Part shown: in pieces, positions 12,006 to 23,841 of the stretch | Layout: each line of letters begins with the position of its first letter | Position numbering within the stretch: the stretch's first letter is position 1 | Assembly (NCBI GenBank): GCA_009823505.1 | Contig: VZQC01013302.1 | Location: 2,807,317-2,871,316, forward strand | DNA from: Rhizomys pruinosus | Lineage: Eukaryota; Chordata; Mammalia; Rodentia; Spalacidae | Length of the DNA stretch: 64,000 bases | Reading direction: 5' to 3' | Position numbers and translations under genes: made by a program | The notes under the pieces: generated by a model | Databases searched by the model: none | What the model was told of the DNA's origin: nothing | The model's input: only the letters and a program-made list of their open reading frames with translations

Positions 12006-12506
12006 AAGAAAAATAAATCACTATTTTCCCATGTCTCAAGCTGTGTCTTTGCTTGAGAAGCTTAACCCTCTCTTCCACACAGTAAATTTTCCAGGTGTTA
12101 AATTCTGCCCAATTTTCACCTCCATTGTTTAGTGTGAGATTGTTGAGAACTTTCTTTTCATTAGATCTTAATTTCTTTGTCCAGAAAAGCAAGCTGATAT
12201 AGAGCCCATTTTGCAAAATTTACTAACAATAAGTAAATGGTTGCCCAAAATAATAATAAAGTGAAGATAATTAAAATGTATAATAACCTTTCTGGCTTTC
12301 CTGGATCATTTTTCTCTAAAGCTTATAACTATAATTTATAGCAGTTTAAAGTATCATCTATTATGTAATGTCTTCCATTTTGTTGTTGTTGTTTGCTGGT
12401 TGTTTCATTAGCTTGTTAATCTTGTCTCCAAATCTAATTATAAGCTTATTTGAAACTGAACCATTGTTCTCTATTTCTACTTGTAATCACTGTACGACTT
12501 TAATTC

Positions 12507-12676
12507 TTTCTTTCTTTTTTTTTTTTTTTTTTTGTGTCTTTTCTAGCCGGGGTCTCCCTGTAGCCCCAGCTGTCCTGGAACTCACTCTGTAGACCAGGCT
12601 GGCCTTGAACTCACAGAGATCCGCCTGCCTCTGCCTCCCAAGTGCTAGGATTAAAGGCGTGCGCCACCACACAGAG
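12507..12676 (-). mobile_element. B1 SINE
   Basis: A reverse B1 with a long T-rich tail (12507-12533) ends 'ggcgtgcgccaccacaca'. CpGs in the head are retained. Confidence 0.93.
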
Positions 12677-12679
12677 GAC

Positions 12680-14725
12680 TGACATTTAATTCTTAATCAA
12701 TTTATTGACAAAGAAACATTATGCATTGATTTGGCATAAGGCTGCAGAAGTATATTTTTGATGACTTAGAGTTTTAGATCATGGCAGATTGTATAGAAAG
12801 AATAATTCCACTAGCAGACTCTTATCAAGAAAAGAAATAGAATGGGCTCTTTTGGTTTGGGGCTGAATAAATGATTTTGGCTTCAAACTTTGAATTAAAC
12901 TTAAATGATTTCAAAGATTATTTCTCTTTTTAAAAATAGTCTCATTAATTAAAACTCATGAAATATAATATTAGATTACATTTTATTAATTTCATTATTT
13001 CATCAGACAGAAGATATGTACAAATGAAAAATTTCTTTTCCCTAATATAATGAATGTACTTCATTTGTATGTAAAAATAGTTTCTATTGCCTATGAAAAA
13101 GTGCTTACTACATAGAATATTATATTCTTTTCTCTGGTCTTAAAAGGTTTCTCAGTGAGAAAAAATAGACTAAATATAAAAAGCTTTTAGCACTCATTTC
13201 AAATCTAATAGGAAGAAAGCTGAGCGGAGAATCAAATGAACATTATTGTTCTGCCTCGTTCACTAATGGGTTTAATGGTTTAATTTTATTTTTAAGATTT
13301 TTCTGGGAGCCTATTTTAATCAACTTTAGATTAAACATAGTGATGTGATTCGGCATAATTTAGAAATCTACCTCTATTGGGCCATAGGGCTTGACAATTT
13401 GCATAACTAATTTTCTCCACCTTCCCATCCTCATGGCCATGGGGCTGAAATGCATAAATATTCACTTGAGAGCAGCATGGATTTTTTTTCTGAGCATTGT
13501 CTCTTTTCTTTTCTTTATGAATAATTTCCAAGTAAAAGTCTAGATTGTCAAATTTGCTAACAATTATTCTAGATGAGTTTGCAGCTTCCAAGAAATTAGT
13601 CATTTATTCCCTAGTTATTCATTTATTTATTCAATAAGTACTTGTTAATCACCTACAGTGGATACCATGTGTCATGTGTTATGCATAAATGAATAAACAT
13701 TGCTTCATATTTAATAAAAGCTGACATACTGATGGATAGCACTTTTCTTTCCAAAGAGTTCATGGAAAACTGACTTTTTATTACAGAGGAGACTATGGCT
13801 CCTGCTTCCCATGACTGAGGAATATAAAAAGACATGCTCATCTCTTAATATTTCCATCCATGATGGCATTAAACCACAGTCTTTGCAGTGTTTAATTCTT
13901 GGTGATAAAATAATTTAACATGGTTATATATTTCTTTCAAAAATATCATTATCCTTAAATGGACTATCTTTTTAAAAATGTTAAATTGTCTATAAGTTAG
14001 TCATGAGCAGCTAACTTTTAAGAAATATTTGCAAACAGGCAGAGAAGCTTTTATAGTTCATTGAGCTCAAGGAGGTCACCTGCCTTACTCTGGTCAAAGT
14101 CAGCTGTTTACTGAAAAGACTAGACAGGAGAAATAGAATCCGTTACTTGAAAAATGATCAAACCATCTATTGTGAACAGTAAAATAAATGAAGAGAAGTA
14201 CCATTTATTATCACTTTGTAGATGCCTGCCACGGTGTTTGTTTCCCCCAAACTGAAATCAGACCTGTGGCCCCTCAGCATGTGCACCTCACTGCCCTCCC
14301 GATAGTCTTTATTGGAAGCTCATTGTTTAAAGTTCACATGAAGCTTACATATGATAAGTGCACATGCAGTGTAAAACACAGAAATTTTCTCATAATAATA
14401 GTAAGAAAACAACGCAGCACAGCACGCCCATGGCCACTGGCCCAGTAACATAAAGGGAGGGGGGCAAACAACCTGTCCTGGCATTCCAGCAAAAGCTATC
14501 TAATCTGTCAGTCTGCTCCTAGCCTCCCATCCCAGTCTGCTGAAAGCAGACTCACCTCTCCTCAAGCCTCTCCATCCACAAAGTCCTGAGAAGTCTGTTG
14601 ACTCTTAGTGAGGCAAGTGCCAGAATCCTGTTAAATATCAGTGAGCATAGCGCTATTGCCATTAAGGGACAAGTGCAGAAGGTCAGAGTACGGGAGGTGT
14701 CACACCACCACTTTACGTTTGTTTT
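12680..14725. other. Unique intron, no gene seen
   Basis: AT-rich sequence. A segment at about 13610-13700 ('cttgttaatcacctacagtg') might be a MIR/L2 relic. Otherwise nothing is recognisable. Confidence 0.5.
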
Positions 14726-14741
14726 AAAAATATAAGTGAGA

Positions 14742-14975
14742 GGGGCTGGAGAGATGGCCTAGCAGTTAAGAGCGCTGACAGCTCTTGCAGAGGACCCGGG
14801 TTCGATCCCCAGCACCCACATGGCGGCTGAGAACCGTCTTTGACTCCAGTTCCAGGGGAATCCAAATTCCAGGGGAATCCGAAACCCTCTTCTGAACTCC
14901 GCAGCATTGAACAACAAGGGTGCACAGACCTACATGCAGACAGTACATTCATACACATAAAAAATAAATAAAATA
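14742..14975 (+). mobile_element. B2 SINE with 15-bp target-site duplication
   Basis: A forward B2 is flanked by AAAATATAAGTGAGA at 14727-14741 and 14976-14990. It contains an internal duplication of the 'ttccaggggaatcc' block, distinct from the duplication in other copies. Confidence 0.95.
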
Positions 14976-15300
14976 AAAATATAAGTGAGAATAATAAAAC
15001 TAGGTTTAATGTCTTTAATTCCATTCCTTAAAAACACAACCTTCTTCATTTTCCTGGTGAGAAAGTATATGTGACCAGGTTTACTTAAATTAGAAGAGAA
15101 GGAAAGAGGAATCCAGAATCAAATTTGCTACTTGCTATTTAATCTAATTCCCCTGCATCCCTACTTGTATACAGAATCTCAACCCTGTATTTTGGGCCAT
15201 TATATTTTATATTTTAAAATCATTTTATAGTTCATTGGTCTATACCCTGGCTGACTAATAAAAATACATCTGTATTATGTGTTTTAAAAGAGTATTTGCA

Positions 15301-15531
15301 GGGGCTGGAGAGATGGTTCAGTGGTTAGGAGAACTGGCTGCTCTTGTAAAGGACCTGAGTTCAATTCCCAGCATCCACATGATGGCTAGCAACTGTTGTA
15401 ACTTCAGTTCCAGGGGATCAAACATGCTCTTCTGACCTCTGTGAGCACTGCACAACATGGGTGCACTTACACACATGCAGGCAATACATTCATACACATA
15501 AAATAATAATAAAAAATCATAAATAAAATAT
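15301..15531 (+). mobile_element. B2 SINE with 14-bp target-site duplication
   Basis: A forward B2 is flanked by TTTTAAAAGAGTAT at 15282-15295 and 15532-15545. It has no internal duplication. Confidence 0.93.
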
Positions 15532-15545
15532 TTTTAAAAGAGTAT

Positions 15546-16840
15546 ACATAGAAAGATAAAATCCAATGGAAAGACCAGAATATGGTTCTAATTTATTTTT
15601 ATGGGATGGTAAAATATTTATCTTCATTGTATTCTATTGGATTTTTCTTTAGGCTGAAGAAAGTAATCTATATTTTAAAGCCTGTGACAGAAATATCTTT
15701 TGTCAGTATTAAACTACACAGGAAGTGCATGCCCTTGATTCATTATTTGCAGTCTTTGACACGAAGTTTCTTAGCCTGAGTAACATCAATTCTAGATCCT
15801 TACTATAAAATATCTTAAATACTATAGTTTTATTTTGGGGGGAATTGAGCAATAATAGTTGAAATGTTCTATCTGACTTTTAATTTTTGTGCACAAAACA
15901 TTATTCTTCTTTCTTAACTTGCAAGTCAGCACCATTTTCCTACTCATTTTATATTAACCCTGCCATAACAAAAATAGTTTAGATGCTGTAAGAGACTACT
16001 CTGAAAGCCCAGTCAGGTATCTGGATAATTCCCTGGGAGATGACCCAGGAGATTAAAAAGAGAGGAGCAATCTAATTTGAACGCAGAGGTCCTCCTATGT
16101 AGAACTCAATCGTGAGGTCACTTCTGTCTTGGCCATATGAACTGAACCATCTCTCAGCAATGACTTACTGAACATTTTCCAAGTGCTGGGTATTATACTG
16201 TAACTTTAGGATGTAGTGGTGAATAAGAAGTTTATCTGTTAGCAGAAAAGCAGACAATAAAAATACAGTTTATTATGACAGGGAGGGAGTTGGTGCACTG
16301 ACCTAGTGTAATGAGTTCATCAAAACCACAGCACCAAGGCTGAGTTATCATAAAGTATTAACAAAGACATGGGTCTGGGTGTGGGGGGAAATGAGAGCTG
16401 TGTTCAGCCAAAGAGAAAGGCACATGTGGAAGTTCAGAGAGTGTAGCATGTTGAAGGAGATCATAGACCCTGCGGCATACCTGAAGAGGTTCCAGAAGGG
16501 GGAGGGGACAGAAAAAGGGTAGACAGGCCACCAGAACGCTGGGTCTGATAGAACTTGGGAACCAGCAGAGCATTCAGGTTTCTATACTTAGGCCACTGAA
16601 GAGCCAAAGTCAGGTCAATGAACATGTCTGGAATGAAACGCTGGTGTCTCCAGTGTAAAGAGAATTGATGAGAGGGGACTAGTCTAGAGACAGAACACCA
16701 GTTAAGAGGTTTTGGCAGCTGTGCTTAGCCAAAGTCCTTCTGGATCATCATCTTGAAGGCTCTGCATCTCTTGTCTTCTGGAATCAGCTTAAATCTTTCT
16801 AAAATAGAAAGATTTTGATGATAATCCAGTTATTAAATAT
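15546..16840. other. Intron with a possible ancient repeat, no gene
   Basis: A relic of a mammalian-wide repeat is suspected at about 16155-16330 ('aacattttccaagtgctggg', 'gcagacaataaaaatacagt'). Elsewhere nothing is recognisable. Confidence 0.4.
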
Positions 16841-17275
16841 GAATGATCAATATTTAAGGAACATTTACAATATGTAAGTCCAAACAGTTTTTGTTCATCA
16901 ATTCACTTAATATTTAAAACATGTTTGTGAGGCTGAAAAGATGGCTCAGTTAAGAGCACTGGCTGTTCTTGCAGAGGACATGAGTTTGATTCCCAGCCCC
17001 CATATAGCAACTGTCTATAACTCCAGTTCCAGGGAGAACCAATGCCTTCTTGTGACCTTCACAGGCATTGCACAACATGGGTACACTTACATACATGCAA
17101 GTAATAAACTCATACACATAAAATAAAAACACATTTGTGATGGATCCCATTTTGCATAGAAGGAAACTGAGCTACAAAGGTTGAGAACGTCTTACGCGTT
17201 CAGGGTTAAGGTCAGGCAATCCAGCTCTGCACAGCCTCTGTCTGAATCACAGCCTCTCTTTGAATCTGCATTTGT
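16841..17275 (-). mobile_element. MIR relic split by a B2
   Basis: Reverse MIR landmarks flank an inserted B2. 'aacatttacaatatgtaagt' and 'attcacttaatatttaaaac' lie on the left. 'gcatagaaggaaactgagct' and 'ggtcaggcaatccagctctg' lie on the right. Confidence 0.6.
16931..17128 (+). mobile_element. B2 SINE inserted in a MIR
   Basis: A forward B2 ('aggctgaaaagatggctcag' to an A-rich tail) has an imperfect target-site duplication around ACATGTTTGTGA / ACATTTGTGA. Confidence 0.88.
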
Positions 17276-17279
17276 ACAT

Positions 17280-18430
17280 TGCCTTCCAATCTGGCAGAGC
17301 AGAAATCTTCATTCTGTTTCTGGCCAAGAAAATGTTCTAATACTTTACTATCTTTGAATATTAAGTGGCGCTAATAATATGTTCTAGAAGGAAAATTGTG
17401 AAAGCTTAGGAACAAACGTTAAGCAGTTTGGTCTACCAGCCAAGGAAGGTGCTACATAAATATATGAAATTTGTTTAACTAGAGTCATAGGACTTGTGAA
17501 TACAGAACCACCTGACACATACATTCATTGCTTATTGCTGCCTCCTGGATTCAGGGCAGGGGAAAGGCTGGCAGCTGGGAAGCAACCTCATTCACTTATT
17601 CTTCTGCACACTAACTTTCCTTTGGGGGGAATAGCTGACACTTGGGGTCTCGCAGCTATGCTCAATAAAGTATAATACTTCAAAAGGTGCTATTAAGGAA
17701 GATAAAGTGAGAATGCAAAGCTCATAGAAAAGTGACCAAGTCATTGAAGCATATGGAAACGACCTGTATTAGAGAGCCCTTCAGGTTCAACTTCTCTTTT
17801 CATAAAGAGCTTTACAAATGAGAACCAACTGACAGATACTTCCCCTTTTTTTCTTGTCATCATGTCTTCCAGATGCAATAGTAGTTTATAAAATGGAATT
17901 TCTTTGAAAACAGTAGAGAGGTGGATGGAGGTTCAAAGGCTGTGCATTTTGACAGAAATAGGATAATGCTGGGCATTGCTTCAGCTTCTGGGTGCTCTTT
18001 GAAAAGGGGGGTTATGAACACTCGTATGTTACTGCTTGGGGTTCCATCTCCCTCTGTCTCCTCCTACTGTTTAGTTTAGCATTAATAACAATAGTCTGGG
18101 ACTTATTTTCAAGAATAGGAAAAGAAAGGAGCTGAGCATATGGGGTTTCAGTGTTGAAAGAAAAGATCCCTTCTGATGGGCAATGGGATGAGGCAGCTTT
18201 GAGAACTAAGGGCAGCATTCTGAATAGTGTCCAAGAGAGTGGTCTGGGGAAGCAGCCGGGCAGAGCAGTAAACTGAAGAACCGTAACAGTCAGGACCAGT
18301 GCAGTTGTCTAGAGACAGACCAGAGAGTTCTACAAGAAGGGCATTGGGGGTTCCCTAAAAGGTCTCTTTACCCTCATCCTCATAGCGAAACCTTTGCTCT
18401 GGGGCTTGAAGTTGTATTTGATACAAATTT
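17280..18430. other. Unique intron, no feature seen
   Basis: Mixed composition with no recognised repeat or exon. Confidence 0.5.
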
Positions 18431-18437
18431 ATATGTC

Positions 18438-18993
18438 TGTTGAGGAAAAAAAGTTTATTCTGGAGCCAGATACCAGTGAGCGTGGCCTGGGAAGGCAGAT
18501 TCAGGCTACTCTGTGTTCCAACACTGTAATAGTTTCATGAAGTTTTTATAGTAACAGGACAAAGAAAAGCCATAAATCAAGACAGTTTTCAAAAGCATTG
18601 GATGAAGCAGTAAGCAGGCACTTACAACAAAAGCATTGGATGAAGCAGTAAGCAGGCACTTATGACAAAAGAGAAATCTCAGCTGTGGGCCTCAGGTGCC
18701 TTCTACCGGCATTCGGCATTTCGGTTGGTGGAAGCTGGTGATCTGCTAGGCTAATACGTTCCAAAAGGCTTTTATCCATTTGTCACAGGAGATCAAGTGA
18801 GAATCAACGGTGGGCAAGAGCTGGCTCTTTTGGAGGCTGAAGTTGGCCCAAGATAAATGGTAATTAGGCTCTGCACCTGCAGCATTCCAAACTCTCCACA
18901 ATCACTATCGTTCTAATCAGTTGATCAGCGTTTGTAGAATATTCGGTTTTAAGATGCGGTTTTTCTGGGAACTTTCGTTCACATGTCTAACAT
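18438..18993 (-). mobile_element. LTR-like element, minus strand
   Basis: The segment begins TGTTGAGG and ends CTAACA on the plus strand. Read on the minus strand it contains a polyadenylation-signal-like AATAAAC 20-30 bp before its end, as expected of a retroviral LTR. It contains a 38-bp tandem duplication. I recall similar rodent ERV LTRs but cannot name the family, and I saw no clean target-site duplication. Confidence 0.45.
18591..18666. repeat. 38-bp tandem duplication (two copies)
   Basis: Units 18591-18628 and 18629-18666 both begin AAAAGCATTGGATGAAGCAG and differ at two bases near their ends. Confidence 0.95.
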
Positions 18994-19240
18994 AAATGTA
19001 ATATTACTTCTTTTTGAATTTTTCATTATTTCTGATCCCTAAAAGACAAGTGTAGGAAACAAGGGAGGACGGTTTAGACACATCTTAGCATTGTTGAATG
19101 CTAAGAGTCCTTAGCAGACTCTCAAGGGGCTGGCTGTGTAGGCGGGCTCACTGGTTGCTGTTCCTTGTTTGGTTTATGGGGGCTGGAACAGCTTGTCTCC
19201 TGGAGCTCTTTGCTCATCACATAGGCCCTGGGCTGTCTCT

Positions 19241-19744
19241 TCACTGTGGACTGTTAGCGCTTTTTTCACCTGAAGCTTTTCCCACGTAGAGCATTTTCCA
19301 TAATACACAGGGTGCAAAGACCATGCTGCTATTTAGATGGTTAGAGAATTTTTGCTTTGTTGTCTTTCTTGATTTCAGGACATTACCCATGATTTGTATG
19401 ATGTGTGCCTTGAGTTTTATTAAAGTTGTTATGGATGTGATTATGAGTAGTGAGTGTAGGTGCCAGGAACAGTGTCTCAGATGTCGTGAATAGGGGTCAG
19501 TAAACATATGTAAGGAAGGTTTGCCACACCATTTGGCCATTGCCAGTATCAATTCTTTGATTAAAGTGATTGCTAATTTCTTTCCCCTCCAATAGAGTTT
19601 TGAGTGCTTTCCCCAAAGAGAAGATTGTTTTATGCTTTTTCCTTCAGTTCTTTTCCTTTGAGTTCTAAAATAGCTGTGATTTGCATGGTCAGGGCTGAGA
19701 GATTGCCAGCATGTAGCAAAGAAGTACACTGGGTGACTTTTCAC
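19241..19744 (-). other. 168-codon minus-strand open frame, unidentified, probably repeat-derived
   Basis: This is the longest open frame outside obvious SINE, LINE or LTR sequence. It starts at GTG rather than ATG. It contains a hydrophobic stretch (LHSLLIITSITTLIKL) and a basic stretch (KSRKTTKQKF), with several Cys and His residues. It lies about 250 bp from the LTR-like segment at 18.44-18.99 kb on the same strand, so it may be decayed retroviral internal sequence. I cannot assign a protein and it may be chance. Confidence 0.25.
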
Positions 19745-20014
19745 AGGCCCTGCTGTCTGTTGTTAGAGAACTGTCGATCAATTGCTGAAACACTGATGTC
19801 AAGGCCACCCTGAAAACTGGGATTTGGTTCATTTCACCCAAGCAGATGTATTCAACAGTGGCCCTGGGTTAGAAAGGAACAGTTGTGAAATCTAGGACCA
19901 GTTCTGCACCTCGGTTCTTTCTTCTAAGATGGATGCTTTCTTTAGTATTTTTAATTACCAACAGTGTTACATAAAAAAGAAGCAAAGTTTCCCTTGAGAA
20001 GGAATGTTCTAGTA

Positions 20015-20158
20015 AAGCTCTTTTATTCTCCATTTAAATAAAGTGAGTTTGAAGAGGTTAAGCAACATCCCACACTCATGACAGAGCCAAGGCTGGAAAC
20101 CAGGTCTTCTGGTCCCTGCCTCTCCTCCTTTATGCCACACTCACTGCCGTTTAGATTT
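20015..20158 (-). mobile_element. MIR relic
   Basis: Reverse MIR order is visible: 'attctccatttaaataaagt', 'gaagaggttaagcaacatcc', 'catgacagagccaaggctgg' and 'aaccaggtcttctggtccct'. Confidence 0.65.
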
Positions 20159-20873
20159 TAGGCCATGAAGCTCAGGTGCAGATGTAACACTTTCTCCCTA
20201 AAACTCAGATTACTTCCTATTTTCAGCATTTATTCTACCAGAGAGTACAAATTTATTACTAATTTAGGGCCACTTTCATGCAAGCTTGGAGATTTTTGTA
20301 CAAATCTGGGGAATTACCTGGTGCAAAACTACCATGATACTTAGTATTTTTCTATCCATGCTCCATGTGCCACTGATGATCCTGCAGTTCTTATTTCCTT
20401 CCCACCTGAGCTTTCATAAGTTTATTAGATAGGCCTGTGCATCCTCCAAACGATCCCAGCCTGTCTGCCTACTGCACCATGTTTCTGCTGTCCCCACCCC
20501 TTGAGAGTCTTAGAGTCTTCCCAAACCAGTCTTTGTGCAGATAATTGTTCAAAGTTGCCTTAGTCCCTTCTACCCAGGCATGTCATGGAGATATGGCTGC
20601 CCCCCCATGCCTTGCCTATAGAGAAGAGCGTAGCCATTTTATGGAGATGTCTCAATTGCCACATGCTCACAAATCTGTCCCAATAGCTCAACTCTAGGGT
20701 TCTACCATCAACAACATCATCTCCACCACTATTTCCATCTTACCAACTTGGCCTTACTGGGTGACCCTGCAGAGGACACTGTCAGAGAGCCACCTGAACC
20801 TACACTGCCTTCTCTTTCCTTGTCTCTCCCTCTTTTACTCTTGTAAATCTTTATCTGTTGGGAGATAGGAAGG

Positions 20874-21281
20874 TGTTCTAGTTTGTCTTCCATTGCTGTG
20901 ACAAAACACTCTGACTGACACCAACTTGGGGAGGAAAGGGTTTATTCAGCTTACATCTCCTGGGTCACAGTTCATCACTCAGGGAGCCCAAGACAGGAAC
21001 TCAGGGCAAGAACCTGGAGGCAGGAGCTGAAGCACAGGCCATGGAGGAATGCTGTTCACTGGCTTGCTAACATGACTCATGCCCAGCAAGCCTTCTTATA
21101 AAGAACACAACAACCTGCCCAGGGTGGCACCACTCATTGTGGGCTGGGCCCTCCCACACTGCTGGACCATCAAGACAATACTCCACAGATGTGGCCACAG
21201 GCCAATCCAATGGAGCCAATTCCCCAATTGAGGCTCCCTCAACCCAGGTGTGTCAAATTGACACTAAAGCTATCCAGCACA
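20874..21281 (-). repeat. 3' LTR of the MaLR-type element
   Basis: It reads TGTTCTAGTTTG at the low-coordinate end and TATCCAGCACA at the high-coordinate end. On the minus strand an AATAAACCC polyadenylation signal lies about 65 bp from the LTR end. Confidence 0.93.
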
Positions 21282-21463
21282 ATTGACCCCTTGTCAACTT
21301 GACACACAAAACATATCACTATTAAACCACCACCTTTCCAGTTCTTATCCCCAAAGTATGTTAACATTAATCACAACCTAAGACAGTACAACCTTAAAAG
21401 CCCCACAGTCCTTAAAATGCCCAAATACTTAAAAGTTCACAGTCTATTAAAAGTCTCTTAACT

Positions 21464-22240
21464 GTGGGCTGCTATAAAATCCAAAACAAGTACTGTCTTA
21501 TTTCAAAGGGAAGAATCAGGCACACTCAAACAAAACCTAAGTCCAGCAAAGTAGCTCAAGGCCGGACACCTGGGATTCACTCACGATCTTCTGGGCTCCA
21601 AAGGGTTTCAGTAGCTCCCCCTCTCCGACTCTGCCGTCCGTGGCACACACAGCTCATCTTGCAGGCCCAAGCCGACTCCATTCCACATCTGCCGCTGCTC
21701 TTGGTGGTCGTCCCATGGTCCTGGCATTTCCAAAAAGCTGGGGTTGCCACTGAAACTGAGGCAGCACCTTCACCAATGGTCTCTTCTGACCTCTCCTTGT
21801 GCAAAGCCTCAGCTTCTCTCCATGACCCCTGCAATCCTGGGGTCTTCACTGCAACCGAGGTACACTTCCACCAATGGTCTTTCCTGTCCTCTCACAGTGC
21901 CAAGCCTTGGATGCTCTCTATGACCCCTCAAATTTCAACACCAGAACCATATAGGAGAGTCTTACACACTACCAGGTCCTACTTCTGGCTTGAGATGGAG
22001 GCTCAGGCCCCTTCTGGATCACAGCTTCTGTGTGCTGACCCTGAAGAAATTCTTCCCAGAAGATTTCACCACAGTGATGCTGGTCTCTTGTTACTTACAG
22101 CTGATTTTTCAGCCCCAGCTAACCAGCATCAATTGTCCCAGTACAACAAAGATTTCACTTCAGGTTCTGATCTCTTGTTACTTACAGCTGATTCTTCAGC
22201 CCCAGCTGACCAGAACCCACAGATTACACAGTCCTGATGA
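21464..22240 (+). other. 258-codon open frame antisense to the MaLR internal region
   Basis: This is the longest open frame in the window. It starts at GTG, not ATG. The first in-frame Met followed by a substantial stretch is around residue 105 (MVSSDLSL). The C-terminal part holds an imperfect tandem repeat (LLLLTADFSAPA / LLLLTADSSAPA) that reflects a duplicated 40-bp DNA block about 87 bp apart (22084-22123 and 22171-22210). It is antisense to an LTR element and probably non-coding. Similar conceptual proteins occur in rodent predictions by my recollection, which would reflect the repeat and not a gene. Confidence 0.3.
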
Positions 22241-22451
22241 TCTCTGCTTCCCTTTGAAACTAGAAACTTCAAAAGCCAGGCCTCCATCTTCTACAAATCC
22301 TTCAGCAAAACTGTTCCAAGTTCCACAGCAACAATCTTTAGGCATTCAATGATCTTCCCAGCCCAAAGTTCCAAATGCCTCCACAACCCTTCCCCAAAAC
22401 ACCAAGGTCAGGTCTGTCACAGCAATACCCCACTCTTCTGGTACCAATTTC

Positions 22452-22860
22452 TGTTCTAGTTTGTCTTCCATTGCTGTGACAAAACACTCTGACTGACACC
22501 AACTTGGGGAGGAAAGGGTTTATTCAGCTTCATCTCCTGGGTCACAGTTCATCATTTAGGGAACCCAAGGCAGGAACTCAGGGCAGGAACCTGGAGGCAG
22601 GAGCTGAAGCACAGGCCATGGAGCAATGCTATTCACTGGCTTGCTCACCTGGCTCATGCCCAGCCTGCCTTCTTATACAGTACACAACAACCTGCCCAGG
22701 GTGGCACCACTCATTGTGGGCTGGGCCCTCCCACACTGCTCGACCATCAAGACAATATACTCCACAGATGTGGCCACAGGCCAATCCAATGGAGCCAATT
22801 CCCCAATTGAGGCTCCTTCAACCCAGGTGTGTCTAGTTGACACTAAAACTATCCAGCACA
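22452..22860 (-). repeat. 5' LTR of the MaLR-type element
   Basis: It is nearly identical to 20874-21281. Differences cluster near 'catttagggaacccaaggc' and 'ctcacctggctcatgcc', and there is a 2-bp TA insertion near 22758. Confidence 0.93.
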
Positions 22861-23311
22861 GAAGGCTTGATTGTTACCGACTTTTGTTCTTCTAAATATT
22901 GAAATTCAAAAGGCAAGAATATCAGGATTTGTACCTGTATGGGAAGAGATATGTTTGGAATTGACCATGATTTTAGAAGTTGGAAAGTAAAAAATCTACC
23001 AGGTAGACCAAAAAGCTGGAGACTCAGAAAAAAAGCCAGGTTTCAGGACAAGTAAAAAGACTTCTGCTGGATCATTCCTTCTGGCTCAGGGGAAGTCAGT
23101 CTTTTTATTATAGTCAGGCCTCTCATGGAGTGGATGAGACACATATGCACTGTCCTCAGTCTATAGGTATAAACAATAGTTCTACACAAACACCTGAAAG
23201 GGGCATTCAGAATCACATTTGAGCTCATGCCTAGGCCTATGCATGAGCCCAGTTGACACATAAAATGACACTATGCTCATCTCTTGTGGCTTCTTAAAAC
23301 AGTGACAGTTT

Positions 23312-23558
23312 GGGGCTGGAGAGATAGCCTAGTGGTTAAGAGCACCGACTGCTCTTGCAGAGGACCTGGGTTCGAGCCCTAGCACCCACATGGTGGCTGA
23401 GAACCATCTGTAACTCCAATTCTAGGAGAACTCCAGTTCCAGGGGAATCTGAGACCCTCTTCTGACATCCACGGCACTGCACGACACGGGTGCACAGACC
23501 TACATGCAGACAGTACATTCATACACATACAAAAATAAATTAAAAAATTTAAAAAAAG
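23312..23558 (+). mobile_element. B2 SINE (internal-duplication type) with 13-bp TSD
   Basis: It is flanked by ACAGTGACAGTTT at 23299-23311 and 23559-23571. It has the extra 'agaactccagttccagggg' block next to 'aactccaattctaggag'. Confidence 0.95.
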
Positions 23559-23609
23559 ACAGTGACAGTTTAATCAGAACTAGAAAATAATAAGGGGTGC
23601 TATAGCTTA

Positions 23610-23840
23610 AAGATTTGGCTCATGTTTTTTATATATAAAGTTTTCCTTTTATATTTATGTGTGTGTATGTGTGTGTGTGTATACCCATGTATACACAAGC
23701 CATAGCACGCATATGGAAGGCAGAGGATAAGTTTTGGTAGTTTCTTCTCTCCTTCTGCTTTGTAGATTTCAGCGATCAAACTCAGGTCTTCACGCTGAGC
23801 AATAAATACCCTTACTCATTGAGCCATCTTTCTGACCCTG
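23610..23840 (-). mobile_element. Decayed B2-like SINE with (TG)n
   Basis: A reverse B2-like order is visible: T-rich tail, 'cagcgatcaaactcaggtct', then 'cattgagccatctttctgac'. A (TG)n run with one interruption lies at 23659-23680. Confidence 0.65.
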
Positions 23841-23841
23841 G

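Larger units (their letters stand above)
20874..22860 (-). mobile_element. Structurally complete non-autonomous MaLR/ERVL-type LTR element
   Basis: Two direct LTRs (20874-21281 and 22452-22860, about 408 bp each, TG...CA ends) flank a 1,170-bp internal region, and the whole is bracketed by a 5-bp target-site duplication GAAGG (20869-20873 and 22861-22865). On the minus strand the internal region starts five bases after the 5' LTR with a primer-binding-site-like match (22446 to 22428, TGGTACCAG...GTGGGG) of the tRNA-Leu type used by ERVL/MaLR elements (family knowledge). A purine tract with AAGGGG precedes the 3' LTR. By hand I count about 19 substitutions between the LTRs (roughly 5%). No gag or pol frame was seen on its own strand, so it must have been mobilised in trans. 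Related copies in this window are at 54.5-57.2, 57.7 and 29.4 kb. Confidence 0.9.

Noticed and set aside
12487..12672. Frames with LILALGRQRQADLCEFKASLVYR (also near 33.3, 48.7 and 63.5 kb)
   Set aside because: They are translations of B1 SINEs.
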